Made by a program: the position numbers and the translations under genes
Shown: positions 27,611-37,507 of the stretch, piece after piece
Numbering within the stretch: position 1 is the stretch's first letter
How the letters are laid out: the number at the start of each line of letters is the position of its first letter
Virus record (IMG/VR): IMGVR_UViG_3300020157_000005
Span: 1-64,000 of that record
DNA length: 64,000 bases
Source: a virus
Reading direction: 5' to 3' (one strand)
The notes under the pieces: model-generated
Seen by the model: the letters and a program-made list of their open reading frames with translations, nothing else
Told to the model about the DNA's origin: nothing
The model's database searches: none

Positions 27611-30277
27611 CTACTTTGATGTTGCTTTCTTCTTCTGTTCCTTGATCTGCTCCCTTGTTATTTTATTGCGATCTTCTTCAAGGTCTAGCTTCCTATCTTT
27701 CCTATTACCATCCTGTTCCTGGTTAGCTTGAGCCATTTCCATTTTCTTCTTTTCCATCTGCATACGTATCTGCTCTATATCCCGTTTGTATATGGATTCT
27801 TGTTGCTTTTGTTGATTAGCCAATATGTCCAGCATATCAGGCTGATCAGTACTCTGAGAGTCTTTTGCTATTTGTATACGCTCTTTCATCTGAGCCACAG
27901 TTATTTCTGTATTAGCCTGTGTGTCTATTTTGTATACCTGTATTTGTATATCATCCTGATGGTGTTGTTCCTCCTGTGCCAGTTCTTTTTCTTTCTGCTG
28001 TTGTTCAGCTTGTTGAGCTTGTTGCTGCATCTGCTGATTTTGTTGAGCCATCTGATCCTGTTTCTCTTTGAGTTTCTTTAGCATGTCCATTTTCTTTCGT
28101 ACAGATGTAGTCTCTAACATCTGTGCCACTTCATAGAATGATACTCCATTTTGTAATGCAGCCTGTGTTAGTTCTTCTACTTTGTTGTAGAACCTTTGAT
28201 CCTCAGCTCTGTTACTCATAAACAACTTGATGTCTCGATTCTTCAATGCACTAGCTGTCTGTATCTTACAGAATACATTACCTCCAGAACTGTCTATGAA
28301 ACTGAGGGTGCTCTCTGGTTTCCTACATTCTATGTACTGTGCTATATCCAGTATGCACTGTAGCTCCATATTCTCCAAGTACTCCTGTTGTACAAAGTAT
28401 GGCTCAGTCTGGGCATAACTCTGTGATACTGCAGTGTTAGTACCTGTAGCTGTTTCTGATGCCTGTATACTACCTAGTCTCTGCTTTGTTAACCCTATAA
28501 GCTCCCAACATTCTGCCTTGATCCATGCCATCAGTTCCATGCGCATTCTCATCTGATCTGAGAGTGTCATATCCACTACAGTCCAGTTGTTGAATGATGA
28601 TGGCTTCTTCAGGTTATCAGGACTATCATCTACCCATATAACACCTTCTTCAATGAACTGATCCATCCACATCTGTTGAGAGTCTGCATAGTCTCCACCT
28701 TTCTGTAATGGTACATGCCTACGAGATGCTAGGAACCCTTTACCTTTCTCCTTCTCTAGTAATCTGTAGAGTTGGTTAGCACACACATTATACAGTGTCT
28801 GCAGTGGTTTCATAAGGTCTACTAACGATACTGATATAGTGTTCTCTATCTCATGTATAACACCTACTATAGGACAGTAGTCTATAATCTCCAGAGGGTT
28901 AACATAGTAGATGTCATCCCCTATCTTTAAACCCTTATACCATTGATTTTCCCATTTCCATTCTATTGACAGTTCTTGGGGATGCATACCGTCTTTATAA
29001 TTATCATCTACCATGACAGACTGCTCTGTACCGTCTTTATCAATATAGGTTAACAGCCCCACTTTCCTTTTGCTTTTCCAGTATGATGTAGTTACTACAA
29101 ACCTATTACCAAATGTACCTACAGATGGTGCAGCATTACCGAGTAAGCCGTTGATATCCTGCCGATTTTCATTACCCATTTCAGCCTCCATACGGTTCCT
29201 TTCATTGAGCACTAACTGATCATAGGGATTGTATTTTATACTCTCTATACCCGTATCATTAGTATACAGGTTACTGAGTCTGGAGTATGGGAAGAAGGCC
29301 ATCATAGCATACTTCCTGAGATGCTCTATCTCATCTTCTGTAAGATCATACTTATCTATAATCTCTGATAGCTCCATGATCTCTATAATACCTGCAGCAT
29401 ATGCATCTTTGATGTACTTCTTATCCGGTGTAGTAAGCCACCATACATTCTTTGGATTTACTTTTTCTGCCTTGAACCCTGTCTTGTCTTTGGTCTCATA
29501 GTTGTGAAAGAACTCCCGATTACAGATAAGTAGGTCACGGAACCCATTCTCAAACATCTCTTTGGTATTAAACTCTACCTTCAGAGCATGTATCATGTTA
29601 GCTGCCCATAACTCACCTTGTGATGAATAGGTACTCATGTACTCTTTCATCTTCTCTTGGGTCATCTGTTCTACCTGCTGTTGCATCTGTTCTGGAGGTA
29701 TCTGTTGTCCCTTTTCCTTCAGATCAGCCATTACCTGCTGGTTCACTTCCTGGAATACATACTGCAGGTACAGTTTAGTATAAAATGACTGTTCCTCCCC
29801 TTGTGATTCAGCATCTACGGCTTTGGGTCTGGATACATCAGGTCTTTTACTTTTCTCTCCTACCATAGAGTTGATAGGAGGATTGAGTATAGGATAGTGT
29901 TGTACATAAGAGGGGAGTTCAACGTCTTTCATTAGTTCATCCATGAATGACATTATAGGACCTTCAGCATAGAAGTCTGCTGGAGTCAATCGCCCTTTTA
30001 TCAATTCATAGTTGCGAACTATCTTACTTACCTGGTTATTGTATTGTGAGAGAGCTACAGTGTAGAAGTAGTCCATATTCACCTTCATCCACCCTTCTGA
30101 CTTCTTAGTGTTCTTACTCACATGTTGTCTAGGCATCGGTAATACATTTCCCTCCTGGTCTACTACATTACCTGTCTTATTAACAGGGAACCCTTCTTCA
30201 ATAAATTGATCGGGGTATACGTTGAGCATTACTTCATAAGGGGCATTGTAATCGACAATATCACGTATTATTGGCAT
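27611..30277 (-). CDS. Portal protein
   Basis: An 888-residue protein encoded 15 nt after TerL, starting MPIIRDIVDYNAPYEVMLNV. Size and position fit the large crAss-like portal that forms the dodecameric DNA entry channel. Helical segments with repeated Met/Gln-rich stretches around residues 190-215 precede the core. A stem/clip-like part follows (MRMRMELMAWIKAECWELIG, near 575). The C-terminal 180 residues form a long Gln- and Lys-rich coiled coil (QMAQQNQQMQQQAQQAEQQQ), like the barrel of P22-type portals. The role follows from order, size and architecture. Confidence 0.82.
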   Translation of the reverse strand: MPIIRDIVDYNAPYEVMLNVYPDQFIEEGFPVNKTGNVVDQEGNVLPMPRQHVSKNTKKSEGWMKVNMDYFYTVALSQYNNQVSKIVRNYELIKGRLTPADFYAEGPIMSFMDELMKDVELPSYVQHYPILNPPINSMVGEKSKRPDVSRPKAVDAESQGEEQSFYTKLYLQYVFQEVNQQVMADLKEKGQQIPPEQMQQQVEQMTQEKMKEYMSTYSSQGELWAANMIHALKVEFNTKEMFENGFRDLLICNREFFHNYETKDKTGFKAEKVNPKNVWWLTTPDKKYIKDAYAAGIIEIMELSEIIDKYDLTEDEIEHLRKYAMMAFFPYSRLSNLYTNDTGIESIKYNPYDQLVLNERNRMEAEMGNENRQDINGLLGNAAPSVGTFGNRFVVTTSYWKSKRKVGLLTYIDKDGTEQSVMVDDNYKDGMHPQELSIEWKWENQWYKGLKIGDDIYYVNPLEIIDYCPIVGVIHEIENTISVSLVDLMKPLQTLYNVCANQLYRLLEKEKGKGFLASRRHVPLQKGGDYADSQQMWMDQFIEEGVIWVDDSPDNLKKPSSFNNWTVVDMTLSDQMRMRMELMAWIKAECWELIGLTKQRLGSIQASETATGTNTAVSQSYAQTEPYFVQQEYLENMELQCILDIAQYIECRKPESTLSFIDSSGGNVFCKIQTASALKNRDIKLFMSNRAEDQRFYNKVEELTQAALQNGVSFYEVAQMLETTSVRKKMDMLKKLKEKQDQMAQQNQQMQQQAQQAEQQQKEKELAQEEQHHQDDIQIQVYKIDTQANTEITVAQMKERIQIAKDSQSTDQPDMLDILANQQKQQESIYKRDIEQIRMQMEKKKMEMAQANQEQDGNRKDRKLDLEEDRNKITREQIKEQKKKATSK

Positions 30278-30292
30278 GTTAATATCTTTTAG

Positions 30293-32362
30293 TTACTTTA
30301 ACAATCTGTGTATAGATAATTTACCTGGAGTATAGTGACCGACTTCCCTCAACATACTATTGCTCCTTCTTTTATTTCTATCAGGTACTTTGAACCTAGG
30401 GTCTTCCTCTTCTACAATCACTTGTATCTGTGCGGCATCCATCTTCCTTGCACATGTTATTGCCAGAGAGTAGGCTATTATTCTATCGAAGTTACCATCT
30501 TTATTCCACTTGATAACTTCCTCTAGTAACATCGGGTCATATATCTTGGATACCCCTAGTATATTTCTCTTTTCCTCTCCTGCAGCATTAACAGCAACTG
30601 CGAAGAACTCCTCCATGTATTGTTTCAGGTTACCGAATGCCATCTCACGTATCTTCAGATTGGCCATACTCATACCCTTTGGTCTCAGCAATGTACTGGA
30701 TGTAGGAGCTACTTCACGTAACCAGTCTGGAGTATCCATCATCCTGTGACTATCCCCCTTGGCTATCATGTACTCTATGAATCCGTATTCATCATTTTCA
30801 CAGAGACATTGAGCATTGTAGTATCGTATTAGTTTCCTTGCAGTTTCATTCCATTGTGTCTTGGTATCTGGTCTGGCTGTATACCATGCTACCGGCATAT
30901 CCTGGAAGCTATCAGCTAATACATCATACATCCTTTTGAATATAACTACAGAACCATTGGAGTCTGAATTCTCTGTAGGTTTCTCATGTCTGAACGGGTC
31001 AGCTCCTGATACATATAATCCATATGGAGGATCTGGTATAGGGTGTTCTATAATGACTACCGGTGCGTCTCTACTCTCATTCGGTTTACCTGGGAATGTT
31101 GATATAGGTAGCTTGGTGGATGTCTTGCTAATTACTTTATCACCCTCATACTCCAAGTCAACATACATACCAATACGTAACCCAGGGAACTGTACCTCTA
31201 GTCTATCTTTTTGTTGTCTGGCTATTTCTGTATTGAAGAAGTTATCAGCAGATGATAGGAAACATTCCTGTGGAGTTAATGGGAAATACATGATCTCCTT
31301 CAGATACTCTGTCTGATCGGGGTCTAATGCCTTCAGTGCTCTATCTGCTTTTATCTTGTCGAGAGCCTTCAACTTATCAGCTACCTGCATAGGAACCTTG
31401 CGTAGTTCCGGGTACTCTCCTTCAGGTATCTTACCTTCTGCTATTAGGTAGTCTGCAAGGTTGCTATCCACCTTACAGTCGTACCTGTATATACCTGATA
31501 TGAATAGACAGGTTCTCTTTCCGGTATCTTGATCTGTAAATGCTAGGAAGTTATTACCATCAGGGTTATAGAAGAACCTTTCAGCATCTGCTCCTTTCTC
31601 AAATGCTCCACCGGTACCTACTATTATCGGAATAGCCCTCCATCCGAACTCTGACATGAATGCCGGTTTAGCAGCAGCAAATGCTTGACCGAATGGAAAC
31701 TTACCGCACTCATCAATTATGAACGACTTGGCTGTTACACCTGCAGGTCCCTCTGTGTTCTGTCCACCGGCTACATTCCTTATTACCAGGAATGACCATA
31801 CTTCATCATCGTTATCCTTTGCTTTGTACCCTAATCGTACCATGGACTTTCTCCAGTCCTTGTCTAACCTAGGTATCTTGATAATATCATGAAGTTCCCT
31901 AATACCGAAGTCGATCTTTTCCTTGATCAAAGTAAGGTCATCATCATTACCACCTACTATAACATTCTGAGAGTTCTTGAACATTGTTCCATTGTAACCA
32001 ATAGTAGATGCTTCAAACTCACTCTTTCCTCCCTGTCTTCCACCTATCTCCATGTACCCCTTCTTCTGACGTTTACACTCCTCGAATGCATCAGCTCTCA
32101 CCCATTCGTTATCCCGGAGATGAGGCAACTGTTCCTGACGTACTATATTCTTATACTCATCTACATAGTTGGTACGTATTTTCCAGTGGTTCAGATGCCA
32201 GTATAACCAACCGGATATATATACCCCATCAACAGTTATACCTCCCAGGCACCGGTTACGTTCTCTATCTCGTAGAGTCTTACGTTCTGGTGTTCCTTTG
32301 GGAGGTATTTGATCAGGTGTTATGTTCCTGAACCAGTCCTTGTATTTTACTTCTTCTATCAT
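30293..32362 (-). CDS. terL: Terminase large subunit (ATPase and nuclease)
   Basis: A 689-residue packaging motor. The ATPase domain has Walker A GGRQGGKS (residues 107-114) and Walker B SFIIDECG (213-220) with the Asp-Glu pair. The coupling region follows (PIIVGTGG, 245-252). The C-terminal RNase H-like nuclease shows YVSGADPF (450-457) with the first catalytic Asp and a later acidic site CENDEYGFIEYM (521-532). It threads DNA into the prohead through the portal encoded next to it. It overlaps the upstream 106-residue gene by one base. Confidence 0.93.
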   Translation of the reverse strand: MIEEVKYKDWFRNITPDQIPPKGTPERKTLRDRERNRCLGGITVDGVYISGWLYWHLNHWKIRTNYVDEYKNIVRQEQLPHLRDNEWVRADAFEECKRQKKGYMEIGGRQGGKSEFEASTIGYNGTMFKNSQNVIVGGNDDDLTLIKEKIDFGIRELHDIIKIPRLDKDWRKSMVRLGYKAKDNDDEVWSFLVIRNVAGGQNTEGPAGVTAKSFIIDECGKFPFGQAFAAAKPAFMSEFGWRAIPIIVGTGGAFEKGADAERFFYNPDGNNFLAFTDQDTGKRTCLFISGIYRYDCKVDSNLADYLIAEGKIPEGEYPELRKVPMQVADKLKALDKIKADRALKALDPDQTEYLKEIMYFPLTPQECFLSSADNFFNTEIARQQKDRLEVQFPGLRIGMYVDLEYEGDKVISKTSTKLPISTFPGKPNESRDAPVVIIEHPIPDPPYGLYVSGADPFRHEKPTENSDSNGSVVIFKRMYDVLADSFQDMPVAWYTARPDTKTQWNETARKLIRYYNAQCLCENDEYGFIEYMIAKGDSHRMMDTPDWLREVAPTSSTLLRPKGMSMANLKIREMAFGNLKQYMEEFFAVAVNAAGEEKRNILGVSKIYDPMLLEEVIKWNKDGNFDRIIAYSLAITCARKMDAAQIQVIVEEEDPRFKVPDRNKRRSNSMLREVGHYTPGKLSIHRLLK

Positions 32363-32682
32363 TAGTCTGACATTGCTTCAGGTATTTCCATTCCTCCTTT
32401 CACTGACTTCTTCTTGATCTCGTCTGCAGCTCTTAGTCTTTCAACTACTTCAGCCATTGCCAGGTACTCCTTTAGTGTGTCCCGGTGTGCTTTCTGAATA
32501 GCCTCTTTAGTCTGCACTGTTGTCATAAATGAACCACCAGTCTTCTTATTCATCTGCATCTCTTTACGATCTACTATAGTCTCGTATGGATTACTAATTA
32601 GCCAGTTCTTCCAAGATGCCAGTTGCTGTTCTGCAAACTCCAACTCTGCTGTAATGTATATGTTTTTCTTTGCTACTGCCAT
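32362..32682 (-). CDS. Small helical protein upstream of TerL (possible small terminase)
   Basis: A 106-residue charged, largely helical protein starting MAVAKKNIYITAELEFAEQQ and containing KEYLAMAEVVERLRAADEIK. It is immediately upstream of TerL and overlaps it by one base, where many phages encode the small terminase subunit. No helix-turn-helix is obvious, so this role is only a suggestion. Confidence 0.6.
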   Translation of the reverse strand: MAVAKKNIYITAELEFAEQQLASWKNWLISNPYETIVDRKEMQMNKKTGGSFMTTVQTKEAIQKAHRDTLKEYLAMAEVVERLRAADEIKKKSVKGGMEIPEAMSD

Positions 32683-32683
32683 A

Positions 32684-33058
32684 TTACTCTGCTTGGTTGT
32701 TCATTAATTTTCTTTTATACTCATCCATATCCTTCTTCAGTTCCGGTGTGAGTTCTACCTCTCCAGATATCTTATTATCTGCTATTGCTACCCATTGAGG
32801 TTTCTCATATGGGAAATGGCTGTCCTTTCCACCCAATGGGCAGGATGCAGATAATGCTCTGGTCTTTAGGTACATGTTACAACCACAGTCCGTACAGAAT
32901 TTGTCTTTTCTTGTTACCTTCAGATTGGTTACATTGGGAGAGTAGTGTGAGCATATATTACAATGTGCTATTCTCTCTGCAGCTATTTTCTCTACCTCTT
33001 CCTTAACCCATATAGAGTTGCCTATTCCTTCTATTAACCCTTTGATATCTAATATCAT
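32684..33058 (-). CDS. Zinc-ribbon protein (124 aa)
   Basis: A 124-residue protein with a multi-cysteine centre: AHCNICSHYSPN (about residues 32-43), then FCTDCGCNMYLKTR (about 54-67), then a later SCPLGGKDSHFPYEKPQW. The paired C-x2-C knuckles suggest zinc binding. The ending (PELKKDMDEYKRKLMNN) is helical. Its partners are unknown. It sits in the pre-terminase cluster; the ATG is preceded by the GTAACTACAT element. Confidence 0.65.
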   Translation of the reverse strand: MILDIKGLIEGIGNSIWVKEEVEKIAAERIAHCNICSHYSPNVTNLKVTRKDKFCTDCGCNMYLKTRALSASCPLGGKDSHFPYEKPQWVAIADNKISGEVELTPELKKDMDEYKRKLMNNQAE

Positions 33059-33064
33059 ATGTAG

Positions 33065-33445
33065 TTACATTTTACTGTTATAGAATGCTATTCTAGCATC
33101 TTCCTGTTTCATACTCCGTTCTAATGCTGCTCTCTTTTGACTGCTCATTGTATCTCTACTGTTATTCCATATGTACTCTAACAGTTTCTTACGATCTATT
33201 GCTGCTGCCAATAACTTGAATACTGCAGTCTTTACTACCTTGAATACACAGAACTTGGTAACCTCTATAGTGCATTTACTTTCCAGTCCATCATACACTA
33301 CTTTCCATTGGTGACTATGTATCTTATCTACTATATCAATGTGCACCCCATTCTTTTTGGATACCGCTTTAACTGCAGCATCGCCTATCTTATCTACAGG
33401 TATACATACTAGTTGGTTGTGGTCGTAATTGGGTCTATAAGACAT
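33065..33445 (-). CDS. Hypothetical protein (126 aa)
   Basis: A 126-residue basic protein starting MSYRPNYDHNQLVCIPVDKI. It is mixed alpha/beta at first and helical in the second half (VVKTAVFKLLAAAIDRKKLL). Its beginning overlaps the end of the winged-helix gene by 37 nt. No family recognised. Confidence 0.55.
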   Translation of the reverse strand: MSYRPNYDHNQLVCIPVDKIGDAAVKAVSKKNGVHIDIVDKIHSHQWKVVYDGLESKCTIEVTKFCVFKVVKTAVFKLLAAAIDRKKLLEYIWNNSRDTMSSQKRAALERSMKQEDARIAFYNSKM

Positions 33446-33807
33446 TTGAATGAGAATATGAATGTGTCTGAATTGTTGAAGTCTGGGACCTTAGCCTTTG
33501 GATTGATACGTACCTTACCTTCTACCTTAGTGAGCATACCTTTCTTCTTCAACTTACCTATAGTGTTATCCATACTAGCCATAGAACCACCATATCTGGT
33601 TAGGTAATCCTTCTTACTCCTTTCTGATGCCACTCCTCCATATATAGATATGTGTGCTAGTAGATTGAGTTCGCCATTGGTCAGAGGTATCTTAGGATGA
33701 AAGGCTGCAAGTAGTGCGTAGTATGCCTTTGCTATATCTCTCCTATCTGTATAAGTTCTCTTATACGGACTGATGGATGCTTCTCCAGTATGTAGTTCCT
33801 TATCCAT
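33409..33807 (-). CDS. Winged-helix protein (132 aa)
   Basis: A 132-residue protein whose middle resembles a winged helix-turn-helix: LTNGELNLLAHISIYGG (helices 1-2), SMASMDNTIGKLKKKGMLTK (recognition helix) and VEGKVRINPKAK (wing). It is the first gene after a strong promoter-like module (33818-33880) and is co-directional with the whole packaging and head block. A transcriptional regulator of late genes is plausible. A small terminase role is also possible, since HTH proteins near TerL often serve it. Frame overlap with the next gene suggests coupled translation. Confidence 0.65.
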   Translation of the reverse strand: MDKELHTGEASISPYKRTYTDRRDIAKAYYALLAAFHPKIPLTNGELNLLAHISIYGGVASERSKKDYLTRYGGSMASMDNTIGKLKKKGMLTKVEGKVRINPKAKVPDFNNSDTFIFSFKCLIDPITTTTN

Positions 33808-33817
33808 GATATTGTAA

Positions 33818-33880
33818 CAAAGGTATACAACTTAGTTAGATTACACAACCTTATATTGACAATTTCCTAACCAAATTAGT
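33818..33880 (-). promoter_or_regulatory. Putative late promoter module
   Basis: On the minus strand: CTAACTAATTTGGTTAGG, GGTTGTGTAAT, CTAACTAAGTT (33829-33839), TACCTTTG (33818-33825). A TTG lies 20 bp upstream of TACCTTTG, matching the Bacteroides -33/-7 arrangement (TTTG, about 20 bp, TAnnTTTG). It is the clearest of the five copies and probably drives the packaging/head operon starting at 33807. Confidence 0.7.
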
Positions 33881-33884
33881 TAGG

Positions 33885-34121
33885 CTAATCGGGTTGGTTA
33901 GCTGTGTATGTTCTAGTCATGTTATCCATATCATCCACATATTGATCTGAATAACTCTCCCCTTCCTGTAATTGAGGGTACACTTCAGTTAGTGTTATTA
34001 TACCTACCATTTGTAATTCCTCTTCAGTAGCTAATCTAGCCCAATTAGATGGGTAACTAAAATCATTCCATCTAAATTGATTATTAGTGACATCTGTGTA
34101 GTCCGGTAATAGATATATCAT
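33885..34121 (-). CDS. Small fibre-operon protein (78 aa)
   Basis: A 78-residue acidic, Tyr- and Asn-rich protein starting MIYLLPDYTDVTNNQFRWND. It lies 6 nt after the 220-residue appendage gene. It may be a fibre chaperone or a short structural subunit. No motif recognised. Confidence 0.5.
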   Translation of the reverse strand: MIYLLPDYTDVTNNQFRWNDFSYPSNWARLATEEELQMVGIITLTEVYPQLQEGESYSDQYVDDMDNMTRTYTANQPD

Positions 34122-34127
34122 ATAAAA

Positions 34128-34790
34128 TTATTTAAAGGTTGCAATACTAGTACCTGCCGCCCCATTTATAGTCCAACTCCAGGTAGGGTTACTAGCTGCG
34201 GCACCACTTTGTATTAAATATGCCATAGCTACGAATATATGATTACCAGCTAAGTTGGTTACATTATCTGTAATAGTAAATCCAGAGTTAATAGATAAAC
34301 CAACAGATACACTACTAAGAGACAGGCCACATACAAGAACTTCCCTACCTACAGAAGGTGTTACACTACCGGTAGCTATTGATCCTGCACCTGCACTATT
34401 AGCTCCATTTTGCTTATCCAGTGGACTGCTAATGGCTCCTCCGAATGCGGCTACACACATAGAAGGGTAATTACCTGTTCTAACATATGTGAATGTATGA
34501 CCGGTACCAACAGTGGGATTACTACAATAATAGAGACTATTAGAAACCGTAGTTGTAGATGAGTCTTTTCTAATTAGTGTCCATGTATTACTTTTGTTAT
34601 CTGTTAAAGTACCAGATGTACCGCTAAGATTTCCCGCATTAACAACTATAAGCGTTGCCCCTGTAGTATCTATCGCAGCTGTGGTTACTGTACTACCACC
34701 AACAGCACCCTGTCCTGTATGTGCAAGCAACGTTATGGTAGGATTACCACCACTACCGTTTAACAAAGGTGTATATCCTAATACCGACAT
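34128..34790 (-). CDS. Beta-sandwich appendage / putative receptor-binding protein
   Basis: A 220-residue Ser/Thr/Gly/Ala-rich protein with regular beta-strand patterning: TLIVVNAGNLSGTSGTLTDN, SNTWTLIRKDSSTTTVSNSL, then GREVLVCGLSLSSVSVGLSI. This pattern occurs in phage and bacterial jelly-roll surface proteins. It abuts the 902-residue fibre gene (one shared base). A tip or adhesin of the tail fibre is likely. Confidence 0.6.
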   Translation of the reverse strand: MSVLGYTPLLNGSGGNPTITLLAHTGQGAVGGSTVTTAAIDTTGATLIVVNAGNLSGTSGTLTDNKSNTWTLIRKDSSTTTVSNSLYYCSNPTVGTGHTFTYVRTGNYPSMCVAAFGGAISSPLDKQNGANSAGAGSIATGSVTPSVGREVLVCGLSLSSVSVGLSINSGFTITDNVTNLAGNHIFVAMAYLIQSGAAASNPTWSWTINGAAGTSIATFK

Positions 34791-37498
34791 TATGCTATAG
34801 CTAATAGTGAACTGATGAGTATTGATATAGATGCTCCAGTTAGATTACCTGATATACCAGAGGTGGTAACGAATGTTGCTGTTCCCAGATTAGCCAGTGT
34901 TGTTGATATCTTGAATGAGTTAGCGTCTACTACAGTAACCCAATATGTTGTATTCAGAGCCGGTGTAGTTGTAGTACCTGCAGAGAACTGTATACGATCT
35001 CCAGTATCCATACCATGTGCTGTCCAGGTGAATACTCCCGGTGTTGCATTGGTACCTGTTATAGTAGAAGATGTCAGATAGATATTAATTATATACGGTA
35101 ACTCATCCTTCGCTCCCTTAGTGGTAGTGAGTGTTGGTACAGTTCCTCCTGCGAATTCATAGCACCAACTATATGCCAATGTACGTGATCCTGTTATATC
35201 CTGCTTCACCAGGAACACTCCAGACTGTCCAGCCACCAGGTTAGTAGGTACTCCGAGTGTTCTGTTACCTCCAAGTATCACCTTGAAATTATTGGATAGT
35301 GAAGCGTCTACAGCAATAGTACTGGCATCTGTGAGTGCATAGAATGATCCCTTCTGTGCCTTGGTCCATGTGTTGGAGTTAGCCAGGTTAATAGAAAGCG
35401 TACCCGTAGTGGTTATAGTACCGCCACTCAATGTACTATCAGTCGCTACAGATGTTACAGTACCTCCAGATCCTGCAGCAGTTAATGTAGTACCAGTAAG
35501 TGTAAGTCCTGTACCTATAGTAATCTCCTGTACGGGTGTGGTAGTAGATGATGACCCTAGTAACTTTGACGTGGTTGATACCGCTTGCATCTTGGCATAG
35601 GTAACCGCATTGTTAGCTATAGCAGCTGCTACTGATCCTGGACCTGATGCTGTTACATCACCTGTAAGAGCAGTAATATAGTTACCAGATGCTTGTTTGC
35701 TATTAAAAGTAGTCCAATCACTTGATGATAATGCACCTCTATTAGTGGCAGATGCAGTTGGTAAGTCAAAAGTATGTGTAGTGCCAGTAGAAGATATTGC
35801 AAAATCTGTACCTGCTGTACCGGTAACCATTGTTTGTACTGCACCTGTAAGACTATTGATTGCAGTAATACCGGTGCCAGCCATGATACCTGACTGTTGA
35901 GTAACGGTTAATATAATTGATGGTACTGATGGAGCAGGAGATACTGCCGAATAAGCAGGTATAGTTACATCTGTATGGTTAGTTGTACTCCACATTAATT
36001 GATAATACTCTCCAGCAACTACACTTAAAACAAAGTTCCAAGAAGCTACTGTATGATAAGGATCTGCAGGACCTTTTCTTTGAGCCAAACCAACTAAAGT
36101 ACCTGTTGCAGGTAAATCAACTCCATTCTTACGTAACCATATCGTTACATCTTCAGTTGCTGTAGATAAATTTTGTAACTGAGCAGAAAATTGTATATTA
36201 TAAATACCTGTATTTGCAAATGTTATTCTTGTGAGATTAGTTCCATCGGTAACAACTGTAACTCCATTAGAAAGATCTACAGTTCTGTAAATCATTGCAT
36301 AAGCTGTATTATTAACAGCAGCAGTTTGTGTAACATTATCTTGCCATGCACCGTAATAACCTAATGGCGTAGCAGCAGTGTTACTTCCCCATTTTAAACC
36401 TATTGTAGTTGTACTGTCAGCTATAAGAATTTGCGTATCAAGTCCTACAGATAATCTTGTGTTTGTTGTACTGTATGTATATAAATCCCCTTTAGTTGTA
36501 AGAGGGGATGTGCCTGAAGCACTAAGTGTACCACTAGAAAGAGTAAGACCGGTACCTACAGTTATTTCTTCCATTATACCAGTACCTGCAGTACTTCTAC
36601 CTACTAGTTTATTAGTAGCCATAGAAGTAGTGATAGTACCTGTAGTAGTAATAGTACCACCTGATATAAGTCCTGCAGTAGCTACAGATGTTACTGTACC
36701 TGTATATGCATCTGCACTGGAAATAGTAAAATTTGGATAAGTGCCGGTTATTGTGGTAGTCCCTCCTTGTGTTAATGATACTACCTGATCTGGTGCGGTG
36801 TTAGTTATAGTAATGGTACCTGAAGTGGTAATAGGATTAGTACCAGATAAAGATATACCAGTGCCATTGGCTAAAGTTACTGAAGTTACTGTACCAGTAC
36901 CTGTTGATATTGCAATATTACCCGCACTATCTGCTGTAGTACCATTAACAGAGATTGGTATAGTATAATTAGTGGAAGCAGTTGCATTTGGAAATTCTAA
37001 TGCAACACCCGTATGTGTTACGTTAGTATTGTATAGATAACTTTCAACTACACCATTGTTTAATCCTAAATATCCAGAAGAATCTAAGTAAGCATATGTT
37101 CCCGTAGCAGCATTTTCTGTACCTACTGCAGAGTTTAGTACTTGACTAAATAACCCTGATAAAGAACCTACAGTAATTGTATTGGTTGTAATAGCCCCTA
37201 TATCAGTTACTTGTTGGAGATTTTGGGAACCGCCTCCTGAACCATTAGCTGCTAATGTTATTCTCCCATATGCATCTACAGTGAGGTTGGTGTTGGTATA
37301 TACACCGGGAGTTAGTGTGCCTATAACTGGCAATGATACTACCACATTGCCGGTAGTGGGAGCTACTGTAACTGTACCATCCGCATTACTGACAGAGTGC
37401 ACAGTACCTACAGGTATCTCAGATGGTAATGAATACTGTCGTACACCGCTGCTGTTAGTAGTTAATATGCTATTAGGTAAGGGAGTCGCACTGGGCAT
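34790..37498 (-). CDS. Tail fibre protein with repeats and a C1q/TNF-like domain (902 aa)
   Basis: A 902-residue fibre protein. Its repeated phrases are typical of trimeric phage fibres: [39 protein letters not shown], and near the C-terminal third [21 protein letters not shown], alternating with [14 protein letters not shown] / [14 protein letters not shown]. The centre (about residues 375-520) looks like a C1q/TNF-like globular domain ([46 protein letters not shown]). The part encoded by about 35690-37250 uses more AT-rich codons than both ends of the gene, as expected of a modular, exchanged host-range gene. It probably contacts host surface glycans. Confidence 0.8.
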   Translation of the reverse strand: MPSATPLPNSILTTNSSGVRQYSLPSEIPVGTVHSVSNADGTVTVAPTTGNVVVSLPVIGTLTPGVYTNTNLTVDAYGRITLAANGSGGGSQNLQQVTDIGAITTNTITVGSLSGLFSQVLNSAVGTENAATGTYAYLDSSGYLGLNNGVVESYLYNTNVTHTGVALEFPNATASTNYTIPISVNGTTADSAGNIAISTGTGTVTSVTLANGTGISLSGTNPITTSGTITITNTAPDQVVSLTQGGTTTITGTYPNFTISSADAYTGTVTSVATAGLISGGTITTTGTITTSMATNKLVGRSTAGTGIMEEITVGTGLTLSSGTLSASGTSPLTTKGDLYTYSTTNTRLSVGLDTQILIADSTTTIGLKWGSNTAATPLGYYGAWQDNVTQTAAVNNTAYAMIYRTVDLSNGVTVVTDGTNLTRITFANTGIYNIQFSAQLQNLSTATEDVTIWLRKNGVDLPATGTLVGLAQRKGPADPYHTVASWNFVLSVVAGEYYQLMWSTTNHTDVTIPAYSAVSPAPSVPSIILTVTQQSGIMAGTGITAINSLTGAVQTMVTGTAGTDFAISSTGTTHTFDLPTASATNRGALSSSDWTTFNSKQASGNYITALTGDVTASGPGSVAAAIANNAVTYAKMQAVSTTSKLLGSSSTTTPVQEITIGTGLTLTGTTLTAAGSGGTVTSVATDSTLSGGTITTTGTLSINLANSNTWTKAQKGSFYALTDASTIAVDASLSNNFKVILGGNRTLGVPTNLVAGQSGVFLVKQDITGSRTLAYSWCYEFAGGTVPTLTTTKGAKDELPYIINIYLTSSTITGTNATPGVFTWTAHGMDTGDRIQFSAGTTTTPALNTTYWVTVVDANSFKISTTLANLGTATFVTTSGISGNLTGASISILISSLLAIA

Positions 37499-37507
37499 AG
37501 TGCAAAG

